The notes below the pieces were generated by a model. The model was not told the origin of the DNA. It saw only the letters and a list, made by a program, of their open reading frames with translations, and did no database searches. A stretch of DNA of 64,000 bases from Ligustrum vulgare (lineage: Eukaryota; Streptophyta; Magnoliopsida; Lamiales; Oleaceae): NCBI GenBank assembly GCA_963555705.1, contig OY743170.1:29959362-30023361 (forward strand), given 5' to 3'. This document shows, piece after piece, positions 32,617-43,882 of this stretch (its first letter is position 1; the number at the start of each line of letters is the position of its first letter). The translations under genes were made by a program, and so were the position numbers.

Positions 32617-35399
32617 TGTAATATCACTTTTCGTTTCACGTGCTTTCTTGAATATTACGCAATTTCTATGTTGATACTATAATGAATTATTTATTTGGTA
32701 ATTATTACTGATAATAATTCGAATTATTTTGCAGTGGAAGGACTTGGACGCCGTCTCAATCAATGTGTCAATAAAAAAATTAATAAATTTTTTATGTGAA
32801 ATTCTATGTCTAATTGTTTATTTTAAATTGTTAATCTTGCCAATTCTATTTTTATTAAGTTAGTGGAAAATTTGCATTTAAATTTGATATTGGGGGTAAG
32901 TTTAGAGGCTTTTGGGGATTAAAGAGAAATTGTGGACTTAAATTACCAATTTATGAGAGTTAGGGGAATGATTTGCAAATTACCAAAAATTTAATTGAAA
33001 ACCTAATACGACACCCGATCCTACCCAAGATGAGACTCCCAAAATCGACCCTCTCTCTTTCAAAGCTCTCACTCTCGTTCTCTCTCGAATCTCCCCCAAA
33101 CCTCACTCTCGACTCTTCCTTTCCACATCCGAACGCCGCCTCTCTCTGTACACCATCACCACCGCCACTTCGTACCTCCACCACGGTAACGTTCCCTTCC
33201 CCTTCTCTTCTTGCGCACACATTGGCCCCCAATGCGCGATCACAAAACCCCGCACACACGATTTTCACACACACACTTGAATATACATTGTGATGTATGT
33301 GTGTATGTATATACTTTGTATACTTTTAGATTTTTCCTTGCTTAGATTTTTGAATTTCAATTTTTGATTAATCTGTATGTATGTACGATAATGCAAGTCT
33401 CAAATTTGGATTTTAAAAAAAAAAAGTTCAGATTATTGTGATTTAAATTTGTGAGCTTTATAAATTTAGTTAATTGTTTGGCAATATTTGAAGTATAATG
33501 TGAAACTTGGATGTAGGAATTTATTTATAAATTCTTTGTAGATTTCAAATTTAAGCCATGTTAATTTTAATGTGATTTATAAATGTGAATTTGAGGTTTG
33601 GGTAATGTAAATATATATGTATAATTTTAGGAATTGGGGAAAATCTGTAAATGTAGATATTAACTTTAAGAACTATGAATATAAGAATCTATGCTACTTT
33701 TTGGTTTGATTTAGAATTTTAAATTGTTGAACTTCAGTTTTGGGGCGATGTGTGTAAATGTGTGTGTGCATTTCAGACTAGTCAATGTATGTGAATTTTC
33801 AAAGTTTGATAAAGTATGAATTTAAGTTTGTTAGTTAACTATTCGTGCTTAATTATGTGATTGACTTTGTAAATTTCTGATTGGGGAAAATCTCAAGAAT
33901 TGTTAGAGTTGTTATTTGAGTATTTTGTACATTTTGAATTTTTGTATTTAAAATATGCCATGCTAGGTGTTTGCCACAACTTTAAACCTCACTTGGATTA
34001 AATTTAAGTTTTAATTTTGTTTAGGAGTATTGTTAGTTCTAAAAGAATTTCAAATGTGTTTCGAGTTAAAAAAAAAAATTATATTTATTAATGAATGCGA
34101 ATAATTAGGATATTTGGCACATTGAGGTCAAGGGCATTCAAGACTCTTCCACTTGCAAATCCAGATAATGGTAAATACTAAGGACGTCAAGTAAGTAAAC
34201 TTCCCCTTCTCTCAATGTAGTTGAATGTTCAATGTGGAATTATGTGCTTAATTGACATTCACATTAATTATGGAATTCTATTTCTTTTGGTTTACCATAT
34301 GCAAGTATGTGTATTTAAGGAAATGTTCAGGCATGCACGTTATCATGTCATTTCATCATTAAGTATGGATTGGCATCGAAATGGGGAAGTCAAATGTTTT
34401 AATGAAAGGAATGTGTTAAGGTGCAAATTTTGTCAATAGTTATGTATCCCAAATTTTTTAACGAAAAAATGGGTGTACTTCTAGGTCATGAAAGAAGTGA
34501 GTGGGAAATGGGGTGCGGGGGACTGGCGTACCCGAATTAAGTCGCTTTGCGACGGAATGTTCAACCGCTTTGCGGTGAACTGTTAAACCGCTATGCGGTG
34601 GGAAAGTGAATGTTAAACCGCTTTGCGGTGGAAATGTGAATGTTAATATGGTTCCAAATAAGAATTGCCCATTACTCTCCGATTGACTAGAAGATAAACC
34701 AAGTGAGCTCACGATGGAAATGAAGTGAAAGTTTGAAAAGTTTGAAAGTTTTGGAAAGTAAAGTAAATGTGGATACAGTTATGAAAATTTTAAAGCATTC
34801 ATGTCATAAGCATGCATTTCATGTATAAAGTTTACTTACTGAGCTTTAGCTCACCCCAATCCCTCCCCAACATTTTAGGTGATGAAAGTTAGATGATCCG
34901 AGGAGAGCATTTGGCGGCTGACTTGGACAGTACTCATAATTTCATTCCTTTTAGAAACGAATCAATGGTTTTCACAAATTATTTTATTGGTTATTCTTTT
35001 AAATTGATGAATCATTTTGAATTAGGTTGTCTGTTCTTAGTTAAAATAAGAATGGTATTTCCCGTGATTAGTTCATACTATGTTTCAGGAACTTATAAAT
35101 TTTTATTTCAAGGTATTATCGTTGAAGAGTTTGAGAATTAATGTTGGAGTTTAATTTTGGAATTTTGGTTGGATGTTGAATGTTGGATTTAAATGGGTTG
35201 AGAATTGTATATGTATTGTAGGTATGATGTCCCTCTACAGGTTGGCTATTTCAAAGTTATAGAGGAACTCTGTCGAAATTTTTGGAAAATTTTATAATAG
35301 AAAATGAAAAGTTTAAATGTTTTAAACGATTATTTCCGCATATAATGTGAATGGAAGTTAACACGCCTAGGTTTAAGATTTTAAACTTGGGGTGTTACA
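32617..35399 (+). repeat. Tekay-like 3' LTR
   Basis: Same termini as the 5' LTR. Dyads GTCGCTTTGCGAC (34541-34553), ACCGCTTTGCGGT (34564-34576), ACCGCTATGCGGT (34587-34599) and ACCGCTTTGCGGT (34617-34629) are better preserved here than in the 5' copy. Confidence 0.88.
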
Positions 35400-35548
35400 T
35401 AATACCATTAAATAGTTAATATCAAATGGTATAATCTCTATTAATTATGTGAAGTTAAAAGAAAATTTAGCTGATCCTTTGATGAAAGGACTTGTAAGAG
35501 ATCAAGTATATCATCTTTCGAGGGGAATGAGCCTAAAGCCTATTGAAT
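35400..35548 (+). pseudogene. Copia RNase H C-terminal end
   Basis: After the TAATA duplication the Copia text resumes: NYVKLKENLADPLMKGLVRD and HLSRGMSLKPIE, then TAG. This is the normal end of the Copia polyprotein and shows that the Tekay-like element split one gene. Confidence 0.88.
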
Positions 35549-35845
35549 AGAATTACTATGACGGAAACCCAACCTTGTAGATTGGAGATCCCAAGATCTT
35601 TGTTCAATGGGACAACTAAGTCATAAATGATTCAGAATAAAGCACTTATTTCCATTCTTAAAATTTGAAGTGTTATGTAAAATGTGTATAAGGATAAGTA
35701 TACATAAATACTTTTAATGATTCATAACCTTGAGATAGAAATTTATGAGATCACCTATATAAGTGTGAAGTGTGGCCGCTTCTAAAAGAATTCGAGGCTT
35801 AATTCTCTTAAAACACTTATGAAACCAAAAGTTGTCCAGGTCCAA
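35549..35845 (+). other. Copia 3' untranslated leader
   Basis: Noncoding sequence between the Copia stop codon and the first solo LTR. Two further pieces of it lie at 38142-38243 and 40137-40319, separated by the solo LTRs. A purine tract GTGGGGG at 40311-40317 precedes the 3' LTR. Confidence 0.7.
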
Positions 35846-38141
35846 TGTAGCGACCGGAAATTTTTCGTTACTTTAAAATAAAATATTATAAAGACGTGTC
35901 GCTGCGACTCATCCCATTTATTTTAAAAGAACGTCTAGCCAATTCTTAAGTGAATTTTTTTTTTCTTATCATAGTCATATTTCCAAAATTTTAGTAAAAT
36001 AGCCCAATGTCAACATTTATATTTTAGCCCAAAGTTTAATCATTTTAAGCCCAAACACTTAAACCCAATTCAAGTTTTAAGTCCAATTTACAATATTGAT
36101 CACACTTTTCTCTCACGTTGCTTTGTTTCAAAATTCAACAAGATTATATCAAATCTCCCAAATCAAGCTAATCAATTTGTTTGAAAAACTAAATCACAGA
36201 TTTTACTTCCAACTTCACCTCCTCCTTCCATGCAGCTTGGATATCACAATCTTTCCATAAACCACAAATTTTGCCCTAATCTACCAATATTTAGTCAGTT
36301 CCATAAACCACAAATTTTGCCCTAATCTACCAATATTTAGTCAGCAACCTATGTTCATTTCTCACAATCCCTCACACAGCCGAGAAACCACACAAAGCTT
36401 CAGTTTCTGGGTATGTCTCTTCCCTCTCTAACACTTCTTCAATCCAGCTTTGGCTGTTGAAACTCATATGTTGGTGCTAGAACGTTGATTTATTGCCATC
36501 AACAAATGTGATGAGTTCCATATTACAAAGGGTTCATTTCACACAAAAAAAATTAATCCACCGTCTAAAAACCAATCTGCAGAACCTCAACCACCTTCCC
36601 CATCACCGTTAACACCCATTGTTGACTGCAAATCACAACACAACCAAGACACCAAAAACTAACCCTTGCCCACTCGAATCGTAACAACATCACCACCTCA
36701 AACCTCCTCCATCCCCACGCCAAACACCGGTTGTAACTCCCAACTGGACATCACCTCAACCTCCCACTGCCCAACCTCAAATCCAAGCCATTTTCTCCCC
36801 AAATCAAACCCAAAATTCAAGAATAAACATAACCCGTACACTTACCTCAATCATCACACGGATATTCGCCGGAGTCATTGCCCAAATCACCAAAGGCCAG
36901 AACACTCCAAGCGTTGGTTTGCTCCTGTTTCGCACCCAACCACACTCCAAAACCCACCCACTCCTTTCTCTTCACACACCCATACCGCCGCCACTTCACG
37001 GCGGTTCCAACGCCGGATTTTTTCGGTGACGTGAATCACGGAGAGGAGCGGGGCCCTCCCCTCCGCATCGTCTCTCCTCTCGTCGCTCTCTGCTGATTTT
37101 AGAGAGAGAGATATGAGAGATATAAAGTTTTAAAATATTATTTAGTTTCGAAATAATTGCTTTCTAAACCCCCAAATTTCTGAAAAAATATTTTAGTCCT
37201 TTCGTTTTTTTAAACGTTTTAATTTCGGCCCCTTTTAAATTAAAATATTTTATTTCAGTTTCAAAGATTTCAGTACGTAACAAATTGGTCCTTGCAGTTC
37301 TTAACTCCTACAATCAGCTCCATTATTTTCGAAATGCCTATTTCAGTCCCTAAATTTTAACTTCAGTTTTCCTTAAAATTTCATTTAAATCCTTATATTT
37401 TATTTTTCGTCACTTTAATTTTTAATTTCAAAAATACTAATTAAATTAATTTTCTCTTAGTTAGACGAATCATTTGGAGAATTAAGAGATTGACGTACTT
37501 TCCCGTTCCACTTTTGTGAACTCGTTAAGTTTGAGGTAGACTCACCCCCACTAATTAGTTCAGATTATAAGTGCATGTCTTTATGTGGATTTACATGATT
37601 ATATGCTTAATTGCATGAGCATGTCTCTTATGAGATAAATTGAGAAATTATGTCATGACTTATATGCTTTAAATGCATGAGACGAGAATATATTCATTTG
37701 CACTCCTTGTGATGTTTATGATGAGAATTTGAGAATGTCACTGTATTATTTGAATAATTTCGTGTCAATCATTCTGTCAATTAATTATTAGAGATAAGTC
37801 TACTGAGTATTTCTTTTTGAAATGCTCACCCCGTTGTTTTAACCAATTTTGCAGATTTCGAAGACGGTGGCGAATGATGGGCAAAAATGGCAAAACCATT
37901 AAATAGAAAATATTTTAACGTCGTGTTTTTTTTTATGAACTCCATTATTTCATATTTGTTTGGAATATAGAATTCGTTTTGAATTTCACCAAATTATTTA
38001 TTTTATGATTCGTCAAAACTTAAAGTCAATAAGTGTGATTGTTTTAAGATTTAATTATTTTTCCTCAATAAATTTTATTTGAAAGTTAAGTTTTAAAGAA
38101 AGAAGTGGCATTCCGGGTTTCACGAAACTCGGGACGTCACA
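35846..38141 (+). mobile_element. solo LTR A of a Gypsy family
   Basis: It begins TGTAGCGACCGGAAA and ends CGGGACGTCACA, with near-identical 5-bp flanks TCCAA and GCCAA. No internal genes are present, so it is a solo LTR left by recombination or an LTR-only insertion. It has a CT-rich region (36360-37100) with proline-rich open frames that are not genes. The 3' part contains TTTCACGAAACTCGGGACG, shared in reverse with the LTR at 41880. It interrupts the Copia 3' leader. Confidence 0.78.
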
Positions 38142-38756
38142 GCCAAAATGGACACAACCACACAACCATAAGAATCGAATTAGTTAGATGAGTCATGGTG
38201 TTGGTACAGTTGTTTGATTTTACATGAACGGTTGGATGGTTCATGTGACGACCCGAATTCTCGACCATTCGAGTGCCACTAAAAGTGACTCATATCATAT
38301 TATCGAGACTTAAATAGTAATGTAAAATTATTCAAAAGAATAATTAGAATCCCATAATTTTATTTGTGAATAAAAATAGAACATAATTTTCTTACATAAA
38401 GTTCAACATAATTATCTCATCAATCTTAACCACTTTTGCCACTTCCATGTTGACCGCCTCGAACCTTCAATTATCTGAAAATGGTAAATATCGTGGAGTA
38501 AGATTTATAAAATCTCAGTAAGTATACCAAGCATAAATTTTCTTTTGAATGCATATGGATCATTTTCATCATAACATAGGATAGGATTGAAATATTCATA
38601 AACATAGGGAGACACAAGAATTTTACCGAACTTAAATGGCAAGAATTCTTATGTGTAGCGCTACTAAACTCCGGTCCCCTTAGCATAATCATAAACATAT
38701 CATATGGAACCCATAACAATCTTGTGAGATTGATTTCATAGCAATGATCCAAACAT

Positions 38757-39130
38757 TTTCATAAAAACATAAGATATACTTACTTGTCATAAAAACATAC
38801 TTACTTTTCATAAAAACATAAGGTATACTTACTTGTCATAAAAACATACTTACTTTTCATAAAAACATAAGGTGTATTTACCTTTCATAAAAACATACTT
38901 ACTTTTCATAAAAACATAAGATATACTTACTTGTCATAAAAACATACTTACTTTTCATAAAAACATAAGGTGTATTTACCTTTCATAAAAACATACTTAC
39001 TTTTCATAAAAACATAAGATATACTTACTTGTCATAAAAACATACTTACTTTTCATAAAAACATAAGGTGTATTTACCTTTCATAAAAACATACTTACTT
39101 TTCATAAAAATATAAGATATACTTACCTTT
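38757..39130. repeat. 49-bp tandem repeat
   Basis: About 7.6 copies of a 49-bp unit built from CATAAAAACATA and TACTTAC. Units alternate between two variants (AAGATATACTTACTTG and AAGGTGTATTTACCTT), implying growth by a 98-bp double unit. Confidence 0.9.
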
Positions 39131-39355
39131 TAAAAGATTAAAATGAAGTGTAGTAGTAAATGGACCAAAACTTTCTTGACCACCTTGAATTTCTCTTACT
39201 TGTGGATTTTGTCAAGAGATTGGAAATAAGTGTATATGTGTAGAGTTGTGTGTAAAAGAGATGGGTTTAAATAGATGTATAAAGTTGGCATATTGTAAAC
39301 ATAATCATTCAATTCTATTAATTTTAACACATCATTTTCTTAAAGTAAAGCACCA

Positions 39356-39850
39356 TTCATATACTTTTCCATATTTATACAAATAATATGCTCTTCATGA
39401 CTATATATAATGGAGTATATAAATCATTCATATACTTTTCCATATTTATACAAATATTATGCTCTTCATGATTACATATAATGGAGTCTTATCAATCATT
39501 CATATACTTTTCCATATTTATACAAATATTATGCTCTTCATGATTATATATAATGGAGTATATAATTCATTCATATACTTTTCCATATTTATACAAATAT
39601 TATGCTCTTCATGATTACATATAATGGAGTCTTATCAATCATTCATATAATTTTCCATATTTATACAAATATTATGCTCTTCATGATTATATATAATGGA
39701 GTATATAATTCATTCATATACTTTTCCATATTTATACAAATATTATGCTCTTCATGATTACATATAATGGAATCTATCAACCATTTATATACTTTTCCAT
39801 ATTTATTAAATTAAGATTCTCATAATTATTATATATAATGGAACCTCTCA
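39356..39850. repeat. 71-bp tandem repeat
   Basis: About seven copies, 71-72 bp apart, of a unit with TATACTTTTCCATATTTATA, TGCTCTTCATGA and TATAATGGAGT. Here too two variants alternate (TATATAATTC and CTTATCAATC). Confidence 0.9.
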
Positions 39851-40319
39851 TGCTTGCATATATTTTCTTAATTTAAATAATAAAAGTAATTTTTGTACAA
39901 ATAAATATTGGGATAACATTGAATTAAGTACTTAGACTTAATATACTTTAAATCAAGAGAATGGAGATATTTTTAGAAATTCGGAATTTAATTTAAAATC
40001 GAACGATCTCGATTATTTCTTGACTTGGCTATACGAATACGTCGTGGCGTTAACTTAATAAAAATGGGTGAAATAGTAGCGACACGATTTTCTATTAAAA
40101 TAATTATTAATCGCGTAAAAAATCTTGGTCGCTACAGTTCAAGACATCGCGTTCGCCAACTAGCCTAGTAAATCCGATTGTATTCAACTAAAGAAGGTTC
40201 AAGGCCATAAGCTACCTATCTTGATGCTATGACTTTTTGTGTGTACTCCATTTGTTAGAGTGTGCATTTCATTCGCATTGTGTTGCTCATATCGAGGAAT
40301 TTCCATTCATGTGGGGGTT

Positions 40320-41236
40320 TGTTGGATATTGGTTTAATAAATCAAGAAATTGATTAATTATTAAAAATCGACTAAAGCGACTTCGTGTCGACTTCCGCCA
40401 AATACTCAAACTCGGCTCAATCCGTTTAGGCAAATTAGTTTGCCACTTTTCCGCTTCGGAACGCACAAACGGGGATCGACCTGCCCGGTCAGGTCGCGGG
40501 GGTTGAGGGGGCAACGCCCCTGAAAGAGATTTTAGATTTCTCTGCATGCATTAAAGGGTATATTTGGCATTTCGAAACCAATATCGGATGAATGAGAAAT
40601 TACGAAAAAGGACAAAGATATGGTCAAATTTTGCCCATGCGATCGCACGATTTTAAAACCATGCGATCGCACGTCAAAATAATTTAATTTCTGTTTGGTA
40701 TAAAGGCGTGCGGCCACACGACTTAATAAATGTGCGCCGCATTGTTGTCCAGGAAAATGTGTCTTTTTGAAGAGTTGCAATTTTTGGAAAGGTTGCATGG
40801 TTTGGCTCCCACCACTTCGTCCACAACCTTTCATGCTCTATAAAATAGACCTTTCGGGTGTCCCTAAATCACACCAATGATATGCAATATCACTCTCACT
40901 CTCTTCCTAAATCAAATTCTTGCATATTTGTTGCATTATTTGATCTTTCCTTATTCATTTCATTTTGGAGTACATAAACCAAAATTCTGGTTCGTTGTGC
41001 TTGTGTTTTGGAGTACTACAAACACATGTTGAAGTCATTGTATCTTGGGAGTCGATTGCCATAATCCGTTGGCACCTTTGCGGGGCAAATTCGACTTAAG
41101 GATAAAGAGTCCAGCTCTTGCCTCGACTTTGTCCATTCCTTCTTTCTTCTTATTTTTTCGTGTCGTTATTCCGTCCGTTTGTCAGCACGGAGTTCATATA
41201 ATTCCTTGGCGTCACTATATACAAAATATCCCAACA
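40320..41236 (+). repeat. Copia 3' LTR
   Basis: It starts TGTTGGATATTGG and ends AATATCCCAACA, followed by ATAAC. GCGATCGC occurs at 40639-40646 and 40663-40670, 24 bp apart as in the 5' LTR; the GCGGCCGC site is mutated here. Confidence 0.9.
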
Positions 41237-41385
41237 ATAACAAATATACATATAGTAATAAATCTAAATAGTCTTTTATCGGTCCACCTCACTCATTTCT
41301 CTCATCATCAATATTCGAATTTTTATATTGTAGAGGACAGAAATTTACTAATCATAAGCAATAAATTACAATCAATAAGGAAAAA

Positions 41386-41628
41386 TGTAACGACCCGGCT
41401 CCCTCGCTGGGGTCTTCTTCGAGTCGTACTCATGGTCTTTCCACTTCCCCCTGGCTCCCTCGTTGGGGCCTTCTCCAGAAGTTGATTTTTGCCTTTCGCA
41501 GGATTGGTCTAATGGTAGTAAGATTCTAAGAATCATTGTACTAAACCCCTAGGTACATGGTTTTAATCCTGCGGAAGGTAAAAATCCAGTTATGGAGAAG
41601 GCCCCAACGAGGGAGCCGGGTCGTTACA
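41386..41628. mobile_element. fold-back element with tRNA-like centre, copy 1
   Basis: A 243-bp element starts TGTAACGACCCGGCTCCCTC and ends with its exact complement, flanked by A5. The left arm holds the arm motif twice. The centre reads GGTCTAATGGTAG (tRNA A-box-like) and, 50 bp later, GGTTTTAATCC (B-box-like). It could fold along almost its whole length. The LTR-like TGTA...TACA ends and 5-bp flank suggest that retrotransposon integrase moved it. Confidence 0.65.
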
Positions 41629-41637
41629 AAAAAAAGG

Positions 41638-41864
41638 TGCCTTTTTTGTAGCGTACTCGATCCTCAAGGGCTGCCAGCAGTCTATTCATGGTCTTTCCAC
41701 TCCCCCCTGGTCGTCCTGCTCCTCAAGGGCTGATAGTCTCGTTTTCAGAAAGTGGATTTTTGCCTCCCTAGGGATTCGAACCTTGTACCCAGGGGTTAAG
41801 TACAAACTTCTTGGAATCCTTGGTACCTAAGGATTCGAACCTTGTACCTAAAGTGTTACAACGT
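41638..41864. mobile_element. fold-back family member, left half, copy 2
   Basis: It starts GTAGCGTACTCGATCCTC and contains TTCATGGTCTTTCCAC and CTCCTCAAGGGCTG, shared with copies 1 and 3. It then has two complement-strand B-box motifs, GGATTCGAACC, at about 41780 and 41830. The right arm is missing. Confidence 0.5.
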
Positions 41865-41876
41865 GCTCTGATACCA
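41865..41876 (-). other. primer binding site of a minus-strand LTR element
   Basis: The complement of GCTCTGATACCA reads TGGTATCAGAGC, three bases from the LTR end at 41880. It marks the LTR on its right as a 5' LTR on the minus strand. Confidence 0.75.
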
Positions 41877-42959
41877 CGCTGTAACGCCCCAAATTTCGTG
41901 AAACCCAGGACGCCACTTCGTCCTTTAAATCTGACTTTATTGCGAAAAATAAATTATATTCAAAACATCACATTCATTATTTGAAAACTTTAGTGGAAAC
42001 TTAATTAATTGAAATATAGAACAATTCATAAAAACTTTAATCTCAATTGTTCAAATGAAAGTAACGCTAAGTAATTGAACCAGTAACATTCATAAAATTG
42101 ATTAAAATATCATCATTTATTAAATTTTCCAACGCTGTCCTTTCATTCTCCGCCATCTCCGAGATCTGCAAAAGCTGTTAAAAATGGAATGAGCATTTCG
42201 AAAGAAATACTTAGTAGATTCATCGTCAATAATTAATTTACAGAATAATTTAACACATACTTATGAAATCATACAGTGACAGCATCATCATCATCATCAT
42301 AGGCTCTTTTATTAAAATCAAAGGCTCTTTAAAAATCATAGGGTGTGGGTAGTCTCGTCTCATGCATTAAAGCATATAAGTTATGCATAACATCATTTCT
42401 CATCTTATCTCATAAGAGATATTCTCATCTCGTCTCATGCATCAAAGCATATAAATCTCGTAATTTCACATAAGACATGTAAATTATAATTTAAACTAAT
42501 TAGTTGGGGCGAGTCTACCTTAATATCGCGAGTTTGAAAAATAAAGTTGGAAAGTCACGTCAATCTTCTAAATCACCAAAAGGATTGCCTATCCAAAAGA
42601 AAATTAAATTAATTTTGAGGTATACGAAGAAAAAGTCTATTTTTCAGAAGAATTAGGCCAAAAATTAGGATACATTCTGGGAAAATCAAACTTCCATCGA
42701 AGAGAAGCAAATGAAAGGCTTTCATAAAAATTATCGTAGAATCGAGAATGAAGTTTTCATTCTGTACATGCCAGATCATGAATTAGTAACTGCATCCAAC
42801 TTCAAAAAAAATCCCAATTGTGTCGAACTTTCCATTTTGGAATGGAATAGGATCAAGGGATCCTGATGCATATAGATACAAATGGGGTCTAATGGGAGCA
42901 AGAATTTCTAGGAACATTTGGAACATTTCATTTCTGAGCAGAAGAGCCGTTTGGAACAT

Positions 42960-43256
42960 TTCGTTTCTGAGCAAAAGAGCCTGAAGGACTGGCAGCCTCG
43001 TTTCCAGGAAGTGGATTTTTGCCTCCCCAGGGATTTGAACCTTGTACCTAGGGATTAAGTACGAACTTGGTCTAATGGTACCAGAGATTTCATGAAATTT
43101 GTACTTAATCCCTAGGTACAAGGTTCAAATCCCTAGGGAGGCAAAAATCTACTTCCTGAAAACGAGGTTGCCAGCCCTTGAGGAGTAAGAAGACCAGGGA
43201 AAGTAGAAAGACCATGAGTAGACGGCCGGTAACCCTTGAGGACCGGGTATGCTACA
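42960..43256. mobile_element. fold-back element with tRNA-like centre, copy 3
   Basis: Left arm 42971-43062 and right arm about 43100-43190 are inverted copies (GGATTTTTGCCTCC, CCTTGTACCTAGGGATTAAG). The loop has GGTCTAATGGTACC (A-box-like), and the right arm GGTTCAAATCC (a perfect B-box type). The right arm extends to GGGTATGCTACA at 43256; the matching far-left arm is shortened. Confidence 0.62.
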
Positions 43257-43510
43257 AAAAATGAGTCCTCTACAGACATAATCTAAAATATAATCAAGAA
43301 TTTAACACATTCTATTTGGTGAACTATACAAAAGAAGAAGAGAATCAAGATTCACGCTCACCATTGAAGATTATAACTTAGAAATTACAAAATTATAAAA
43401 ATTAGTGCTCAATTTACTGAACTCAAATTAAGAGTGAACCTATGGGCGAACTTCTAAGTTCGAATTCTCGAACTCGATGTGAAACAGACTGGGAATTGGG
43501 AACAAGTTAA

Positions 43511-43532
43511 GGGAGGGAGGGAGGGAGGAGGG
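43511..43532 (+). repeat. GGGA tandem, possible G-quadruplex
   Basis: Five G-triplets separated by A or short spacers (GGGAGGGAGGGAGGGAGG and on). It lies in the leader part of the truncated minus-strand LTR. Confidence 0.7.
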
Positions 43533-43716
43533 TTGCAGTTTGTGTAAGAGAAAGGGAGAAAGGGAGAGGGGCAGTGAGAGGCTGTGCTGCTGTGTGAGAA
43601 AGAGAGATGGGCGGGCAGGGGCGGTAAGGTTTTGCGTGGAGAGAGAGACTGCTGTCTGGGGGGCCTATCTAAAAGAAAAAAGTGGATTAGATGCGTCGAT
43701 ACTTCTGATGCGCCTT

Positions 43717-43882
43717 CGTTTGGGAATACTGTTTGATTTATAAACTGGTTTATTTATGATTTTAAGGTAAAAAGTAGTGGTTGAAAATTGGAAAGAGAAA
43801 AGTGTGTGGTTAAAAGTGGTTTGAGAAATTGTGTGGTTTATAAATTAATTTATAAACAAAAAACAGATATTTACCAAACGGT
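43717..43882. mobile_element. MITE-like inverted-repeat element
   Basis: The left end has CGTTTGGGAATACTG and TTTATAAAC. The right end is the complement of CGTTTGGTAAATATCTG with the same inner TTTATAAA. No coding capacity. A related sequence lies at 46206-46377. Confidence 0.45.

Larger units (their letters stand above)
14602..35399 (+). mobile_element. Ty3/Gypsy chromovirus, Tekay/Del-like, with nested elements
   Basis: Long LTRs of about 2.8 kb (14602-17401 and 32617-35399) begin TGTAATATCAC and end GGGGTGTTACA. Both flanks are TAATA (14597-14601 and 35400-35404), and the target is the Copia RNase H gene. A tRNA-Met-type primer site follows the 5' LTR and a purine tract precedes the 3' LTR. 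Order gag, protease, RT, RNase H, integrase, chromodomain is that of plant chromoviruses; LTR length and the chromodomain wording favour Tekay/Del. The coding part is heavily degraded. Without the inserted 11-kb minus-strand element it is about 9.75 kb. Confidence 0.9.
38244..40136 (-). mobile_element. solo LTR B, same family in opposite orientation
   Basis: It begins TGTGACGACCCGAAT and ends CTTGGTCGCTACA, with perfect GTTCA duplications (38239-38243, 40137-40141). Its complement starts TGTAGCGACC and shares GTGTCGCT and CCCATTT spacing with solo LTR A, so it is the same family reversed. It holds two tandem arrays (38757-39130 and 39356-39850) and no genes. Confidence 0.8.
10021..41236 (+). 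mobile_element. Ty1/Copia retrotransposon carrying all later insertions
   Basis: The two LTRs (10021-10840 and 40320-41236) are flanked by the same 5-bp duplication ATAAC at 10016-10020 and 41237-41241, proving they bound one insertion. Gene order gag, protease, integrase, reverse transcriptase, RNase H is the Copia order. Removing the nested Tekay-like element and two solo LTRs leaves about 6.2 kb, a normal Copia size. The coding region has stops, frameshifts and a deletion of roughly 80 codons at the start of reverse transcriptase, so it is an old dead copy. No standard TGGTATCAGAG primer site follows the 5' LTR. Confidence 0.9.
41880..43700 (-). mobile_element. truncated minus-strand 5' LTR, family of the solo LTRs
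   Basis: The + strand start TGTAACGCCCCAAATTTCG, then TGAAACCCAGGACGCCAC, is the reverse complement of the family LTR end seen in solo LTR A. Text near 42160-42230 (GATCTGCAAAAGC, GAATGAGCATTTCGAAAG) also mirrors solo LTR A. The outer LTR end (expected complement of TGTAGCGACC) is not found, so the right boundary is approximate. A fold-back element sits inside. The internal region and genes are lost. Confidence 0.6.

Noticed and set aside
36666..37096. proline/threonine-rich open frames
   Set aside because: They arise from the CT- and CA-rich leader of solo LTR A; no domain, and overlapping frames are equally open.
38757..39850. CRISPR-like array
   Set aside because: Units are contiguous tandem repeats without unique spacers, in a plant solo LTR.
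35846..40136. a single 4.3-kb inverted-repeat transposon with TGTAGCGACC ends
   Set aside because: Each half has its own 5-bp duplications (TCCAA/GCCAA and GTTCA/GTTCA) with Copia leader between them, so they are two insertions.
43060..43150. tRNA gene suggested by A-box and B-box matches
   Set aside because: No proper acceptor or T stem forms, and the boxes sit in the arms of a large inverted repeat; better read as a tRNA-like fold-back element.
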